DNA from: Oscillatoriaceae cyanobacterium Prado104 | GTDB taxonomy: Bacteria > Cyanobacteriota > Cyanobacteriia > Cyanobacteriales > Microcoleaceae | NCBI GenBank assembly: GCA_025454405.1 | Contig: JALOON010000021.1 | Span: 1 to 64,000, forward strand | Direction of reading: 5' to 3' | Length of the DNA stretch: 64,000 nt | In this document: in pieces, positions 8,486-17,983 of the stretch | Position numbering within the stretch: position 1 is the first letter of the stretch | Layout: each line of letters begins with the position of its first letter | The notes under the pieces: model-generated | Database searches by the model: none | Told to the model about the DNA's origin: nothing | Seen by the model: only the letters and a program-made list of their open reading frames with translations | Translations under genes and position numbers: made by a program

Positions 8486-8914
8486 ATGACAGATAAAGCT
8501 ATGATTCGCGTAATTGTTTTAGGATTGATTCGATCGGGCGATCGAATTTTCGTTGCTGAATGCGAAGATCCGGTAAAAAAAGACATATTTTATCGGGCTT
8601 TGGGTGGCGGTGTAGAGTTTGGAGAACGCAGCATCGACGCTTTGCAAAGAGAGTTTCGAGAAGAAATTCAAGCCGAGCTGACAAATATCAAATATTTGGC
8701 TTGTTTGGAAAATGTTTTTATTTATAATGGCAAAGCCGGACATGAATTAGTACAATTATATCAATGCGATTTTGTTGACTCGAAATTCTATGAATTGGAA
8801 AGTCTGGAGTTTGCAGAGGATTGTGGAAATTTTACTGCTTTTTGGATGCCGATCGAACGCTTTCGATCGGGCGAGTTGCGCCTAGTTCCAGAAGACTTTA
8901 TCGAATATTGTTAA
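8486..8914 (+). CDS. Nudix hydrolase
   Basis: 142 aa from the ATG at 8486 (MTDKAMIRV). An upstream ATG at 8411 would translate the GC-rich repeat, so I reject it. The Nudix box lies at residues 41-63: G41, E47, REFREE (55-60), with Gln62 where the consensus has Gly. The catalytic Glu residues are present. Nudix enzymes cleave nucleoside diphosphates linked to another moiety; the substrate cannot be read from the sequence. Residues ~108-125 carry an aromatic and acidic loop (ELESLEFAEDCGNFTAFW). Confidence 0.88.
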   Translation: MTDKAMIRVIVLGLIRSGDRIFVAECEDPVKKDIFYRALGGGVEFGERSIDALQREFREEIQAELTNIKYLACLENVFIYNGKAGHELVQLYQCDFVDSKFYELESLEFAEDCGNFTAFWMPIERFRSGELRLVPEDFIEYC

Positions 8915-8961
8915 GCAGATCTAGTAACTGTAAAACCTTCTTTCTTAAGAGCAAATATTTC

Positions 8962-9279
8962 ATGCGTCGGGATTCAATCTTCTACAAACTGTTCGGGCAA
9001 GCGCCAACTTTGCTGTTTGATTTACTACCTGCAACTCCAGCAAATGCTGCCAATTATCGCTTTGACTCGGTTGCAGTCAAAGAACCTAAATTTGAAATTG
9101 ACGGTGTATTTTTGCCCCCTGAATCTGAGGGACCCGGCATCGTCTATTTTTGCGAAGTTCAGTTTCAGAAAGACGAACAACTTTACGAACGGTTGTTTGG
9201 CGAAGCATTAGATATTCTAAAATTATTTCGCCGTAAGGTGCGCACTGCGCACCCTATCGGATTTGACTTCAGGCATTAG
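8962..9279 (+). pseudogene. Truncated DUF2887 (Rpn/PD-(D/E)XK nuclease-like) fragment
   Basis: 105 codons from ATG 8962. The start MRRDSIFYKLFGQAPTLLFD and the block FEIDGVFLPPE, then YFCEVQFQKDEQLYERLFGE, match the N-terminal part of the DUF2887 family, which is related to Rpn recombination-promoting nucleases. Intact members are usually over 200 aa. Here the family match ends after ~90 residues, then runs into unrelated sequence (RKVRTAHPIGFDFRH) and a stop. It is therefore a 3'-truncated remnant. The putative active-site block (IDGVF...EVQF) is retained, but the rest of the fold is lost. Confidence 0.75.
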
Positions 9280-9375
9280 ATCGGGTCCAAAAACTATAGA
9301 TTGTATCTCCTGCGATCGCGCCTAATGAATTAATAATTTAAATTTCTAAATTATTGTATTTTTGCTGCTTCGCTT

Positions 9376-12300
9376 TCAAGTTTGCACGGAAAAATCCTCC
9401 GAGTCAATATCCCAATTTACCCAGCGAATCGCTTCGCGGGCGGATGTTATATCTGGCGGTACTCGCAACGCATGAATAAACCCCGTACTCGGACAGGTCA
9501 TTTTTAATAAATAAATATCTTCTTTTTTTGGCGCATCCTCATCGTCCTCAAAATCAGCAGGATTGAAGCCGTCAATATCGGCATCAATTCGCAGCAGCAC
9601 GTATTCTTGGTAGGGGTAGCCCCCCGTGGCTGCCCATTTATCTAATTCGGTTGCTTGCAATTCTTGACAAATTCTAGCATAACCAATTCCTTGAATTAAC
9701 ACTCGCCTGAGTTCGGCGTTTTCTTCTTCTAAAAGCCATTGTGCTTGCCAGCATTCCGGGTGAATTGCGCCGTATTTTTCAGGTAAGGTTACGCCGTGAT
9801 AGGAGTAGATTTTGTAGCCGTCGGGAAATTCGATCGCGCTTTCTGCTTCTGCATGGAGTCGGGACTCGCTGTCAAGGGAAAGTTTGACGGGGCGATCGCA
9901 AACTATGCAAACATTATCACAACCAATAATCCAGCCGCATTCTGCTAAAAGCTGCTTCATGGATTCAACAACTTTCAGGAATTCCGGGTGAAAAATATTG
10001 CCGAAGCAACCAAGATAGAAATCAGTAATAGTGAGAGATTGAACTAAGTATTTTTGAGTGATTTGCCAACCTGAATAATCCCTAGAGTCGGAAAAATTCT
10101 CTTGCGCGTGTTGGAATAGCTGGGACTCCCATTCAATAAGTAAGTCTGAAACATGCCACTGCAAGGCTTTTCTTAAACCTGAAGGACGCAGCGCATTTAT
10201 TAGCTGTTTGTTAAGTAGCTTGAACCACCCAAGACCCTCGTCGGGTGACTTCTGCAGCATTTGCAGTTGTGCTAACCCTGCTTTGATGCTCTTGCAAAAA
10301 ACGATTTCTGGCGGTGCTAAATCGAGGGAACTGCAAGCATTTTTAACGGCGGCAGCGGCTTGCAAGCGATCGATCGGTTTGGTAGAGTTGGCGAGAGTTT
10401 CCCACTTGTGGCGGCTGGCTTCGATAAGAGTATTTTGTTCGGGTGTCAAGCTTAAATTCAGGTGAGTCAAACGAGTCAGAGATAGTAGAGGTGTGAGATT
10501 TGATATTTGATTTTCGTCCAGATATAGCTCCGTCAAGTTAGTCAGAGATTGTAGGGGCGCGATATCTGATATTTTATTGCTTTCTACCGCTATAGAAGTT
10601 AAATTAGTCAGCTCTCGAAAAACTGTGATGTCTGATATTTGATTCTGTGACAGTTCGAGCTTATTTAAATTAGTCAAAAATTGCAAGGGCATAATGTCTG
10701 ATATTTGATTGTTTGACAGATCCAGTTGAGACAAATTAGTCAGAGTTTGCAAAGGTGTGATATCTGATATCTGATTGTCGTATAGCTCTAGCTTATTTAA
10801 ATTAGTCAACAATCGCAAGGAGGTGATGTCTGATATTGGATTTTTACCTACATACAAATGAGTCAAATTAGTCAGAAATTGTAGGGGCGCGATATCTGAT
10901 ATTTGATTGTCTGACAGATGCAGACGATATAAATTAGCCAGCGATCTCAGAGGCGTGATATCTGATATCTGATTGTCGTACAGATCTAGCTTATTTACAT
11001 TAGCCAGCGATCGCAAAGAGGTGATGTCTGATATTTGATTTTCTGACAGATCGAGATATGTCAAATGAGTCAGAGATCGCAGGGGTGTAATATCTGATAT
11101 TTTATTTCCATGCATTTCTAGCTTATTTAAATTAGCCAGAGTTTGCAGGAGCGTGATGTTTGATATTTGATTGTAGTCCAGCTTCAGAGAAGTCAAATTA
11201 TTTAGGGATTGCAGGGGCGCGATATCTGATATTTGATTGTCGCACAGATTCAGATGACTCAAATTAGTCAGCGATCGCAGGGGCATGATATCTGATATTT
11301 GATTGTCGTATAAATCTAGCTTATTTACATTAGCCAGCGATCGCAAGGAGGCGATGTCTGATATTTGATTGTCTGACAGATCCAGATATGTCAAATGAGT
11401 CAGAGAGCGCAGGGGAGTAATATCTGATATTTGATTTCCATGCATCTCTAGATTATTTAAATTAGTCAGAGTTTGCAGGAGCGTGATGTTTGATATTTGA
11501 TTGTAGTCCAGCTTCAGAGAAGTTAAATTATTCAGGGATTGCAGGGGCGCGATATCTGATATTTGATTGTCGCACAGATTCAGATGAGTCAAATTAGTCA
11601 GCGATCGCAGGGGCATGATATCTGATATTTGATTGTCGTGCAGCTCTAGCTTATTTAAATTAGCTAGAGATTTCAGGGGCGTGAGGTCTGATATTTTATT
11701 TCTAGAAATATACAAAGAAGTCAAATTAGTCAGAAATTGAAAAATTGTGAGGTCTGACATTTGATTCCCAGCAAAAGACAGAGAAGTTAAATTAGTCAGC
11801 GATTTAAAAGTTGTGAGGTCTGATATTTGATTGCGGTATAGATAAAGATGAGACAAAGTAATCAAAGGTTGTAGAGGCGCGACCTCGGATATTTGATTGT
11901 TGTTCAGATTCAGAATTTTCAAATTAGTCAAAGATTGCAGGGGTGTGATATCTGATATTTGATTGCAGTACAGATAAAGATGAGACAAAGTAGTCAAAAG
12001 TTGTAGGGGCGCGATCTCTGATATTTGATTTTTGCCTAGCTCCAAATGAGACAAATTAGTTAGCGATCGAAGAAATCCGATATCTGATATTTGAATTTCT
12101 GAAATAGACAAAGAAGTCAAATTAGTCAGAGATTGCAGTGGAGTGATGTCAGATATTTGATTTTTGCTTAGTTTCAAATGAGATAAATTAGTCAACGATC
12201 TCAGGGGCGTGATGTCTGATATTTGATTTTCTTCCAAATGTAGCTTAGTCAAATTAGTCAGCGATTTTAGGGGCACGATCTCTGATATTTTATTGTTGCA

Positions 12301-13140
12301 CAGTTCCAGAGAAGTCAGATTAGTCAGCGATCGCAGTGTTGCGATATCTAATATTTGATTTTCATACAAATATAGCTCAGTCAAATTAGTCAGAAATTGT
12401 AGGGGTGTAATGTCTGATATTTGATTTTGACCTAGCTCCAGAGAAATCAAATTAGTTAGCGATCGCAGTGCCTTGATATCTGATATTTGATTTTCGTACA
12501 GATCTAGCTCATTCAAATTAGTCAGAAATTGTAGGGGCGTAATGTCTGATATTTGATTGTCTGAGAGATCCAGATATGTCAAATGAGTCAGCGATCGCAG
12601 TGGAGTAATATCTGATATTTGATTTTCGTGCATTTCCAGCTTATTTAAACTAGCCAGAGTTTGCAGGAGCGTGATGTTTGATATTTGATTGTAGTCCAGC
12701 CCCAGAGAAGTCAAATTAGCTAGAAATTGCAGTGATGTAAAGTCTGATATTTGGTTTTTGCCTAGCTCCAGAGAAGTCAAATTAGTTAGCGATCGCAGGG
12801 GTGCGATATCTGATATTTGATTGTCGTACAAATCCAGAGAAGTCAAATTAGTCAGAGATTCTAAGGGTGTGATTTCTGATATTTGATTGTTTCGCAGTTT
12901 TAGAGAAGTCAAATTAACTAGAGATTGCAGGGGTGTGATGTCGGATATTCGACAATTTTCCAGTGACAGTTCATGCCTACTTAACAGTACCCGGTTCGCT
13001 TCATCAATCTCAGAAGTGCCAGCATACTTTAACAGCACTTCAACTGTATGTCTGGCTGCTTCTGAAAGTGTATCTTTGTGCAAACACCAATCGGCAAAGC
13101 TGTTGAAATTCATCGATCGCCCTTGTTCTTGTTCTGACAT
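9376..13140 (-). CDS. Giant LRR protein with C-terminal DUF6745-like domain (37 repeats)
   Basis: 1254 aa from ATG 13140 (MSEQEQG). I chose this over the ATG at 13224 because the paralogues start with MSxQQ and because 13224 would overlap the upstream gene. Residues ~1-75 are a helical cap (FADWCLHKDTLSEAARHTVE). Residues ~76-889 hold 37 full 22-residue leucine-rich repeats of the internalin-like SDS22 type (NLTxLxLxxNQISDITPLxS). The rest is the shared domain: PEQNTLIEA, CGWIIGCDNVCIVCDRP, NAELRRVLIQGIGY, CPSTGFIHALRVPP and the tail FSVQT. No signal peptide or membrane segment, so probably cytosolic. LRRs bind proteins; the role of DUF6745 is unknown. Blocks of five repeats are duplicated almost exactly. 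Confidence 0.9.
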   Translation of the reverse strand: MSEQEQGRSMNFNSFADWCLHKDTLSEAARHTVEVLLKYAGTSEIDEANRVLLSRHELSLENCRISDITPLQSLVNLTSLKLRNNQISEITPLESLTNLTSLDLYDNQISDIAPLRSLTNLTSLELGKNQISDFTSLQFLANLTSLGLDYNQISNITLLQTLASLNKLEMHENQISDITPLRSLTHLTYLDLSDNQISDITPLQFLTNLNELDLYENQISDIKALRSLTNLISLELGQNQISDITPLQFLTNLTELYLYENQILDIATLRSLTNLTSLELCNNKISEIVPLKSLTNLTKLHLEENQISDITPLRSLTNLSHLKLSKNQISDITPLQSLTNLTSLSISEIQISDIGFLRSLTNLSHLELGKNQISEIAPLQLLTTLSHLYLYCNQISDITPLQSLTNLKILNLNNNQISEVAPLQPLITLSHLYLYRNQISDLTTFKSLTNLTSLSFAGNQMSDLTIFQFLTNLTSLYISRNKISDLTPLKSLANLNKLELHDNQISDIMPLRSLTNLTHLNLCDNQISDIAPLQSLNNLTSLKLDYNQISNITLLQTLTNLNNLEMHGNQISDITPLRSLTHLTYLDLSDNQISDIASLRSLANVNKLDLYDNQISDIMPLRSLTNLSHLNLCDNQISDIAPLQSLNNLTSLKLDYNQISNITLLQTLANLNKLEMHGNKISDITPLRSLTHLTYLDLSENQISDITSLRSLANVNKLDLYDNQISDITPLRSLANLYRLHLSDNQISDIAPLQFLTNLTHLYVGKNPISDITSLRLLTNLNKLELYDNQISDITPLQTLTNLSQLDLSNNQISDIMPLQFLTNLNKLELSQNQISDITVFRELTNLTSIAVESNKISDIAPLQSLTNLTELYLDENQISNLTPLLSLTRLTHLNLSLTPEQNTLIEASRHKWETLANSTKPIDRLQAAAAVKNACSSLDLAPPEIVFCKSIKAGLAQLQMLQKSPDEGLGWFKLLNKQLINALRPSGLRKALQWHVSDLLIEWESQLFQHAQENFSDSRDYSGWQITQKYLVQSLTITDFYLGCFGNIFHPEFLKVVESMKQLLAECGWIIGCDNVCIVCDRPVKLSLDSESRLHAEAESAIEFPDGYKIYSYHGVTLPEKYGAIHPECWQAQWLLEEENAELRRVLIQGIGYARICQELQATELDKWAATGGYPYQEYVLLRIDADIDGFNPADFEDDEDAPKKEDIYLLKMTCPSTGFIHALRVPPDITSAREAIRWVNWDIDSEDFSVQT

Positions 13141-13192
13141 AAAATTGCGGTAAATAATCTGACGCGAATTATCAAAAAGTCTTGCGATATTT

Positions 13193-15616
13193 TCAAGTTT
13201 GCACGCTAAATTCCTCCGGTTCAATATCCCAGTTTACCCAGCGAATTGCCTCGCGGGCGGATGTCAAATCGGGCGGCACTCGCAACGCATGAATGAATCC
13301 CGTACTCGGACAAGTCATTTTTAACAAATGAATCGCCTCAACATCGGCATTATCGATTTTTAGCAAACTGTATTCTTGCCACGAATCTAATTCTTGTGCT
13401 TGCAATTCCGAACTCAGGCGATCGTACCCGATTCCTTGAATTAATACTCGCCGAACTTCTGCATTATTTTCCGATAAAATCCATTGCGATCGCCACATTT
13501 CATGAGGCAATTGCCCGTATTCTTCCGGCAAAGTAACGCCGTGATTTGAGTAGATTTTGTAACCGTCAGAAAATTCGATCGCGCTTTCTGCTTCTGCATG
13601 GAGTCGGGACTCGCGATCGAGCAAAAGTTTGACGGGGCGATCGCATACAATACAGGTATTCTCAAACATAAAAATCCAGCCGCATTCTACTAAAAGCTGT
13701 TTGACTGCTGCCAAAAGTTTCTGCGACTCAGATTCGAGAACAATTCCCAAGCCAGAAACGCAGAAATCAGCAATAGTAAGAGCATTCACGAGGTATTTTG
13801 GCGTAACTATCCACGAGTAGTTACTGCTATCGCTAAAGATAGCTTGTAATTGTTGTTTTAGCTGGTCTTCCCATTCGATCGCCCTCAAAATTTCCTGGCT
13901 CAACTCTACGATGAATATAAAAGGACGCAAGGCATTTTCTAGCTGTTTTGTAAGTTTCTCGATCGACTCATTTTTATGCATTTGCTTCGAGATTTGCAAG
14001 CGCGATAACATTTCGTGGGGGCTGCTGCAAAAAGTTATTTCTGGAGTTTCTAAACCGAGAATATCGCAGAGATTTTTGATGGCGGTTGAGGCTTTAGCAG
14101 GTTCGATCGGCTTTGTAGAGTTGGCAAGAGTTCCCCAATCATGACGGCAAGTTTCGATAAAATTCTGATGTTCTGGTGTCAAGCTAACTGTCAGTTCATT
14201 TAAATTAGTCAAAAATTTTAGAGGAGTCATGTCTGATATTTGATTGTTTTCCAGATACAGAATGTTCAAATTAGTTAGAGATTGCAGGGGTGCGATGTCT
14301 GATATTTGATTGTTCTCCAAATACAAAAGAGCTACATTAATCAGAGATTGGAGAGGCGCGATATCTGATATGCGATTGCGGTAAAGCAGCAAACAATTTA
14401 AATTAGTCAAATATTTTAAAGGAGAAATGTCTGATACTTGATTGTTTTCCAGATGCAAAATATTTAAATTAGTCAGAGATTGCAGGGCGGTAATGTCCGA
14501 TATTTGATTGTCTGACAGATTCAAATCTGTCAAATAAGTTAGAAATTGTAGGGATGGAATGTTTGATATGCGATTGTTGTGCAGTTGCAGGTATGTTAAA
14601 TAAGTTAGAGAGTTGAGAGGTGCGATGTCTGATATTTGATTGCCGTACAAATTTAGATGAGTTAAATGAATCAGCGATTGCAGGGGTGCGATATCTGATA
14701 TTTGATTGTAGGACAGAGTGAGATTTCTCAAATGAGTTAGAGATTGCAATGGTGCGAGGTTTGATATTTGATTGTTGTACAGGTTCAAAATTCTCAAATA
14801 AGTCAGCGATCGCAGGGGCGTAATGTCTGATATTTGATTGCTTTCCAGATGCAAATCAGTTAAATGAATCAGAGATTGCAGGGGTGCGAGGTTTGATATT
14901 TGATTGGCTTGCAGGTTCAAACTAATTAAATAAGTCAAAGATTGCAGGCTAGCGATATCTGATATTTGATTGTAATTCAAATTCAGATTGTTCAAATGAG
15001 TCAAAGATTGCAATGCTGAGATGTCTGATATTCGATTGTTTTGCAAATTTAGAACTCTCAAATGAGTCAAAAATTTTAGAGGATAGATTTTTGATATTTG
15101 ATTGTTTTCCAAATGTAAATCTGTCAAATGAGTCAGATATTGTAGGGGCACGATGTTGGATATTTGATTGTGCGCCAGATTCAAATGAGTTAAATGTGTC
15201 AGAAATTTTAGAGGAGAAATGTCAGATATTTGATTGCTTTTCAGATGCAAATCGGTTAAATGAGTCAGAGATTTCAGGGGCGAGATATCTGACAGTCGAT
15301 TGTGTACCAAATTCAAATGAGTTAAATGAGTTAGGGATTGCAGGGGTGTTAGGTCTAATATTTGGTTGCCACACAAATTCAAGCGAGTTAAATTAGTTAG
15401 AGATTGCAAGGGAGTGATGTCTGATAGTCGATCGTGCGCTAGATTCAGTTCTTCCTGGGTTGATACTATACGAATCGCTTCATTTATATCGGAAGACAAA
15501 GCTATTTTTAATAGCACCTCAACTGTATGTCTGGCTGCTTGTGATAGACTATCTTTGTGCAAACACCATTCGGCAAAGCTACTAAATTCTGCGGGATTTG
15601 GTTGTTGGTGTGACAT
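13193..15616 (-). CDS. LRR protein with C-terminal DUF6745-like domain (18 repeats)
   Basis: 807 aa. The layout is that of its downstream neighbour: an N-terminal cap (SSFAEWCLHKDSLSQAARHT), 18 full 22-residue LRRs at about residues 75-470, then the common C-terminal domain with CGWIFMFENTCIVCDRP, NAEVRRVLIQGIGYD and CPSTGFIHALRVPP. Repeats here prefer HLTxLxL openings, unlike the NLTxL of the 1254-aa paralogue. It lies 52 bp upstream of that paralogue on the same strand and 60 bp downstream of the 636-aa one, so the three could be one transcript. No export signal. The binding partner is unknown. Confidence 0.9.
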   Translation of the reverse strand: MSHQQPNPAEFSSFAEWCLHKDSLSQAARHTVEVLLKIALSSDINEAIRIVSTQEELNLAHDRLSDITPLQSLTNLTRLNLCGNQILDLTPLQSLTHLTHLNLVHNRLSDISPLKSLTHLTDLHLKSNQISDISPLKFLTHLTHLNLAHNQISNIVPLQYLTHLTDLHLENNQISKIYPLKFLTHLRVLNLQNNRISDISALQSLTHLNNLNLNYNQISDIASLQSLTYLISLNLQANQISNLAPLQSLIHLTDLHLESNQISDITPLRSLTYLRILNLYNNQISNLAPLQSLTHLRNLTLSYNQISDIAPLQSLIHLTHLNLYGNQISDIAPLNSLTYLTYLQLHNNRISNIPSLQFLTYLTDLNLSDNQISDITALQSLTNLNILHLENNQVSDISPLKYLTNLNCLLLYRNRISDIAPLQSLINVALLYLENNQISDIAPLQSLTNLNILYLENNQISDMTPLKFLTNLNELTVSLTPEHQNFIETCRHDWGTLANSTKPIEPAKASTAIKNLCDILGLETPEITFCSSPHEMLSRLQISKQMHKNESIEKLTKQLENALRPFIFIVELSQEILRAIEWEDQLKQQLQAIFSDSSNYSWIVTPKYLVNALTIADFCVSGLGIVLESESQKLLAAVKQLLVECGWIFMFENTCIVCDRPVKLLLDRESRLHAEAESAIEFSDGYKIYSNHGVTLPEEYGQLPHEMWRSQWILSENNAEVRRVLIQGIGYDRLSSELQAQELDSWQEYSLLKIDNADVEAIHLLKMTCPSTGFIHALRVPPDLTSAREAIRWVNWDIEPEEFSVQT

Positions 15617-15676
15617 AAAATTGTGGAAAACTACTAGGAGAATATGACACGATTTGTGAAACAGATTTGGGAAACT

Positions 15677-17587
15677 TTAAGTTTGCACGGAAAACTCATC
15701 TGGGTCGATATCCCAATTTACCCAGCGAATTGCCTCGCGGGCGGATGTCAAATCGGGCGGCACTCGCAACGCATGAATAAATCCCGTACTCGGACAAGTC
15801 ATTTTTAACAGAAGAATTGGTTCTGAATCTTCCCCATCAAAATCGTTATCCCCACCACCTTCATCGAAGCTGTCAATATCTGCATCAATTCTCAGCAGCG
15901 CGTATTCTTGGTAGGGGTAGCCCCCCGTGGCTACCCATTTATCTAATTCTGTGGCTTCTAGTTCTTGGCAAATTCTAGCATAACCAATTCCTTGAATTAA
16001 CACTCGCCTGAGCTCTGCATTTTCTTCTTCTAAAAGCCATTGAGATTTCCACTGACTCGGAATCAATTTTCCGTATTTTTCAGGTAAGGTTACGCCGCGA
16101 TATGAGTAAAGTTTGTAACCGCCGGCAAATTCGATCGCGCTTTCCCCTTCCGCATGGAGTAAATTTGCGCTGTCAAAGCAAAGTTTAATCGGGCGCGAAC
16201 ACGCAATACAGATATTTGCAAATGCAAAAATCCAGCCGCATTCTGCTACAAGCTGTTTGACTGCTGCAAAAACTTTATGCGACTCGGGTTTGAGTGTAAT
16301 GCCTAAGATAGAAATGCAGCATTCAGCAAGGGTCAAAGTCTCGCGCAGGTATTTAGAAGTCAACATCGACTTCGAGTATTTATTGTACTTAAAGCCCTGA
16401 GATTGCAGTTGGTGTTTTAGCGGTTCTTCCCATCTTGCTACCTCTAGAATTTCCTGTTGCAGTTCTTCAATTAACAAAAAGTTTTGCAGTAAATCTTTTA
16501 ATTGTTTGTCGAGTCTGTGTTTAAAATTAATGTTCTTCAATTTTTTCAACGTTCTTAATTTAATTAATGCTTCTTTGGGATTGTCGCAAAAAATTATTTC
16601 AGGTGCTTTTAAATTGAGGGCTGCGTAGGTATTTTGAATGGCGGCTGCGGCCGGTAAATGCTCGATCGACCCGGTATATTTAACGAAAGATTCCCATTTT
16701 TGACGGCAAGCTGCGATGAGAGTTTTCTGTTCGGGCGTCAAGTCTACAAACAGGTAATTTAGATTAGTCAGAGATTGCAGGGGGGTTAAATCGGATATTC
16801 GATCGTTCGAGGACAGATTCAGATATTTCAAATTACTCAGCGAGTACACGGGCAGGATGTTTGATATTTTATTTTTGCTTAAATTAAGGACGATCGAATT
16901 AGTCAGAGATTGCAAGGGTGTAATGTCAGATATTTGATTGCAGGACAGATCCAGAGAAGTTAAATTCTTCAGGGATTGCAGGGGCGTGATGTCTGATATT
17001 TGATTGCCGGACAGATTCAGGTAAGTAACGCGAGTCAGAGATTGCAAAGGCGCGATGTCAGATATTTGATTCTCCTGCAATGACAGATGAATAAAAGAAT
17101 TAAAAGATTGTAGGGGTTGGATATCTGATATTTGATTTTTGCCAATATCTAGAGATGTTAAATGAGTCAAAAATTGCAGGTATTCGATGTCCGATATTTG
17201 ATTGTAAGACAGGTCTAAATTATTTAAGTCAATCAAAAATTTTAGGTGTGAAATATCTGATATTTGATTGCTGCACAGATTCAAATCGGTCAAATCAGTC
17301 AAATATTGTAGCGGCGCGATGTCTGATATTTGATTCTTGGACAGATCGAGATGAGTCAAATTAGTAAAACATTGCAGCGGCGTTAAATCTGATATTTGAA
17401 AGTCTTCTAGTGACAGTAGATCCGTACTTGAGATTATCCGATTTGCTTCGTTAGCGTCAGAAGTTCCAGCCCGATCGAGCAGGATTTCAACTGTATGTCT
17501 GGTAGCTTCTGAAAGGCTATCTTTGTGGTTGCACCAATCGGTGAAGCTGTTGAAAGTTATCGATAATTTTGGTTGTTGTTCTGACAT
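15677..17587 (-). CDS. LRR protein with C-terminal DUF6745-like domain (9 repeats)
   Basis: 636 aa starting MSEQQPKLSITFNSF. Cap at 1-75, nine LRRs (one is 23 residues, SSNDRISDLTPLQS), then the shared domain from DLTPEQKTLIAAC to the FSVQT tail. Within that domain the segment between ~300 and ~430 diverges from the paralogues, while the last ~110 residues are almost identical to them. An acidic insert (DEGGGDNDFDGEDSE) precedes LLLKMTCPSTG. Likely the first gene of the three-gene LRR series; the 396-bp gap upstream separates it from the LRR-less paralogue. Confidence 0.9.
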   Translation of the reverse strand: MSEQQPKLSITFNSFTDWCNHKDSLSEATRHTVEILLDRAGTSDANEANRIISSTDLLSLEDFQISDLTPLQCFTNLTHLDLSKNQISDIAPLQYLTDLTDLNLCSNQISDISHLKFLIDLNNLDLSYNQISDIEYLQFLTHLTSLDIGKNQISDIQPLQSFNSFIHLSLQENQISDIAPLQSLTRVTYLNLSGNQISDITPLQSLKNLTSLDLSCNQISDITPLQSLTNSIVLNLSKNKISNILPVYSLSNLKYLNLSSNDRISDLTPLQSLTNLNYLFVDLTPEQKTLIAACRQKWESFVKYTGSIEHLPAAAAIQNTYAALNLKAPEIIFCDNPKEALIKLRTLKKLKNINFKHRLDKQLKDLLQNFLLIEELQQEILEVARWEEPLKHQLQSQGFKYNKYSKSMLTSKYLRETLTLAECCISILGITLKPESHKVFAAVKQLVAECGWIFAFANICIACSRPIKLCFDSANLLHAEGESAIEFAGGYKLYSYRGVTLPEKYGKLIPSQWKSQWLLEEENAELRRVLIQGIGYARICQELEATELDKWVATGGYPYQEYALLRIDADIDSFDEGGGDNDFDGEDSEPILLLKMTCPSTGFIHALRVPPDLTSAREAIRWVNWDIDPDEFSVQT

Positions 17588-17983
17588 AGGGCATCAAGTT
17601 TAGAATAATAGGAGTTAGCGACATTTTTAAATGTAGGGCGATCGCGCGGCTATTAGTATCAACTTGCTACGCGACTGCGGCAGGGTCCGGCAGGGGTTTA
17701 AACCCCTGCCTCATAGCAAAAGTCGGTTGAAACCGACTGAATTTAAACTGAAATTATGGAATGTGATATCGCACTTTCATAAAATATTTGCTGTTGATTT
17801 GTAGGATGTTTTAATATCAGCAGTCCGTTTCAACTGAGATCTTGCAGCAATGTCAATTGGGAATTTTTCGTGGGGTTGGGGCGGGTTTATTTAACCTATT
17901 TGCTGCGTTTAAATATGTTGGCGAACCCGCCCTGGCGGGCTGTTGGAATGGCGAGAAGCTAGATCGCAGGTAAAGAGAAATAT
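17588..17983. other. Intergenic gap with palindromes and a half repeat unit
   Basis: Contains the perfect palindrome CAGGGGTTTAAACCCCTG (17691-17708) and the palindrome AGTCGGTT-GA-AACCGACT (17721-17738). A single GC-rich hairpin (17872-17934) belongs to the same family as the arrays around the CHAT genes. No ORF of interest. Confidence 0.6.
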
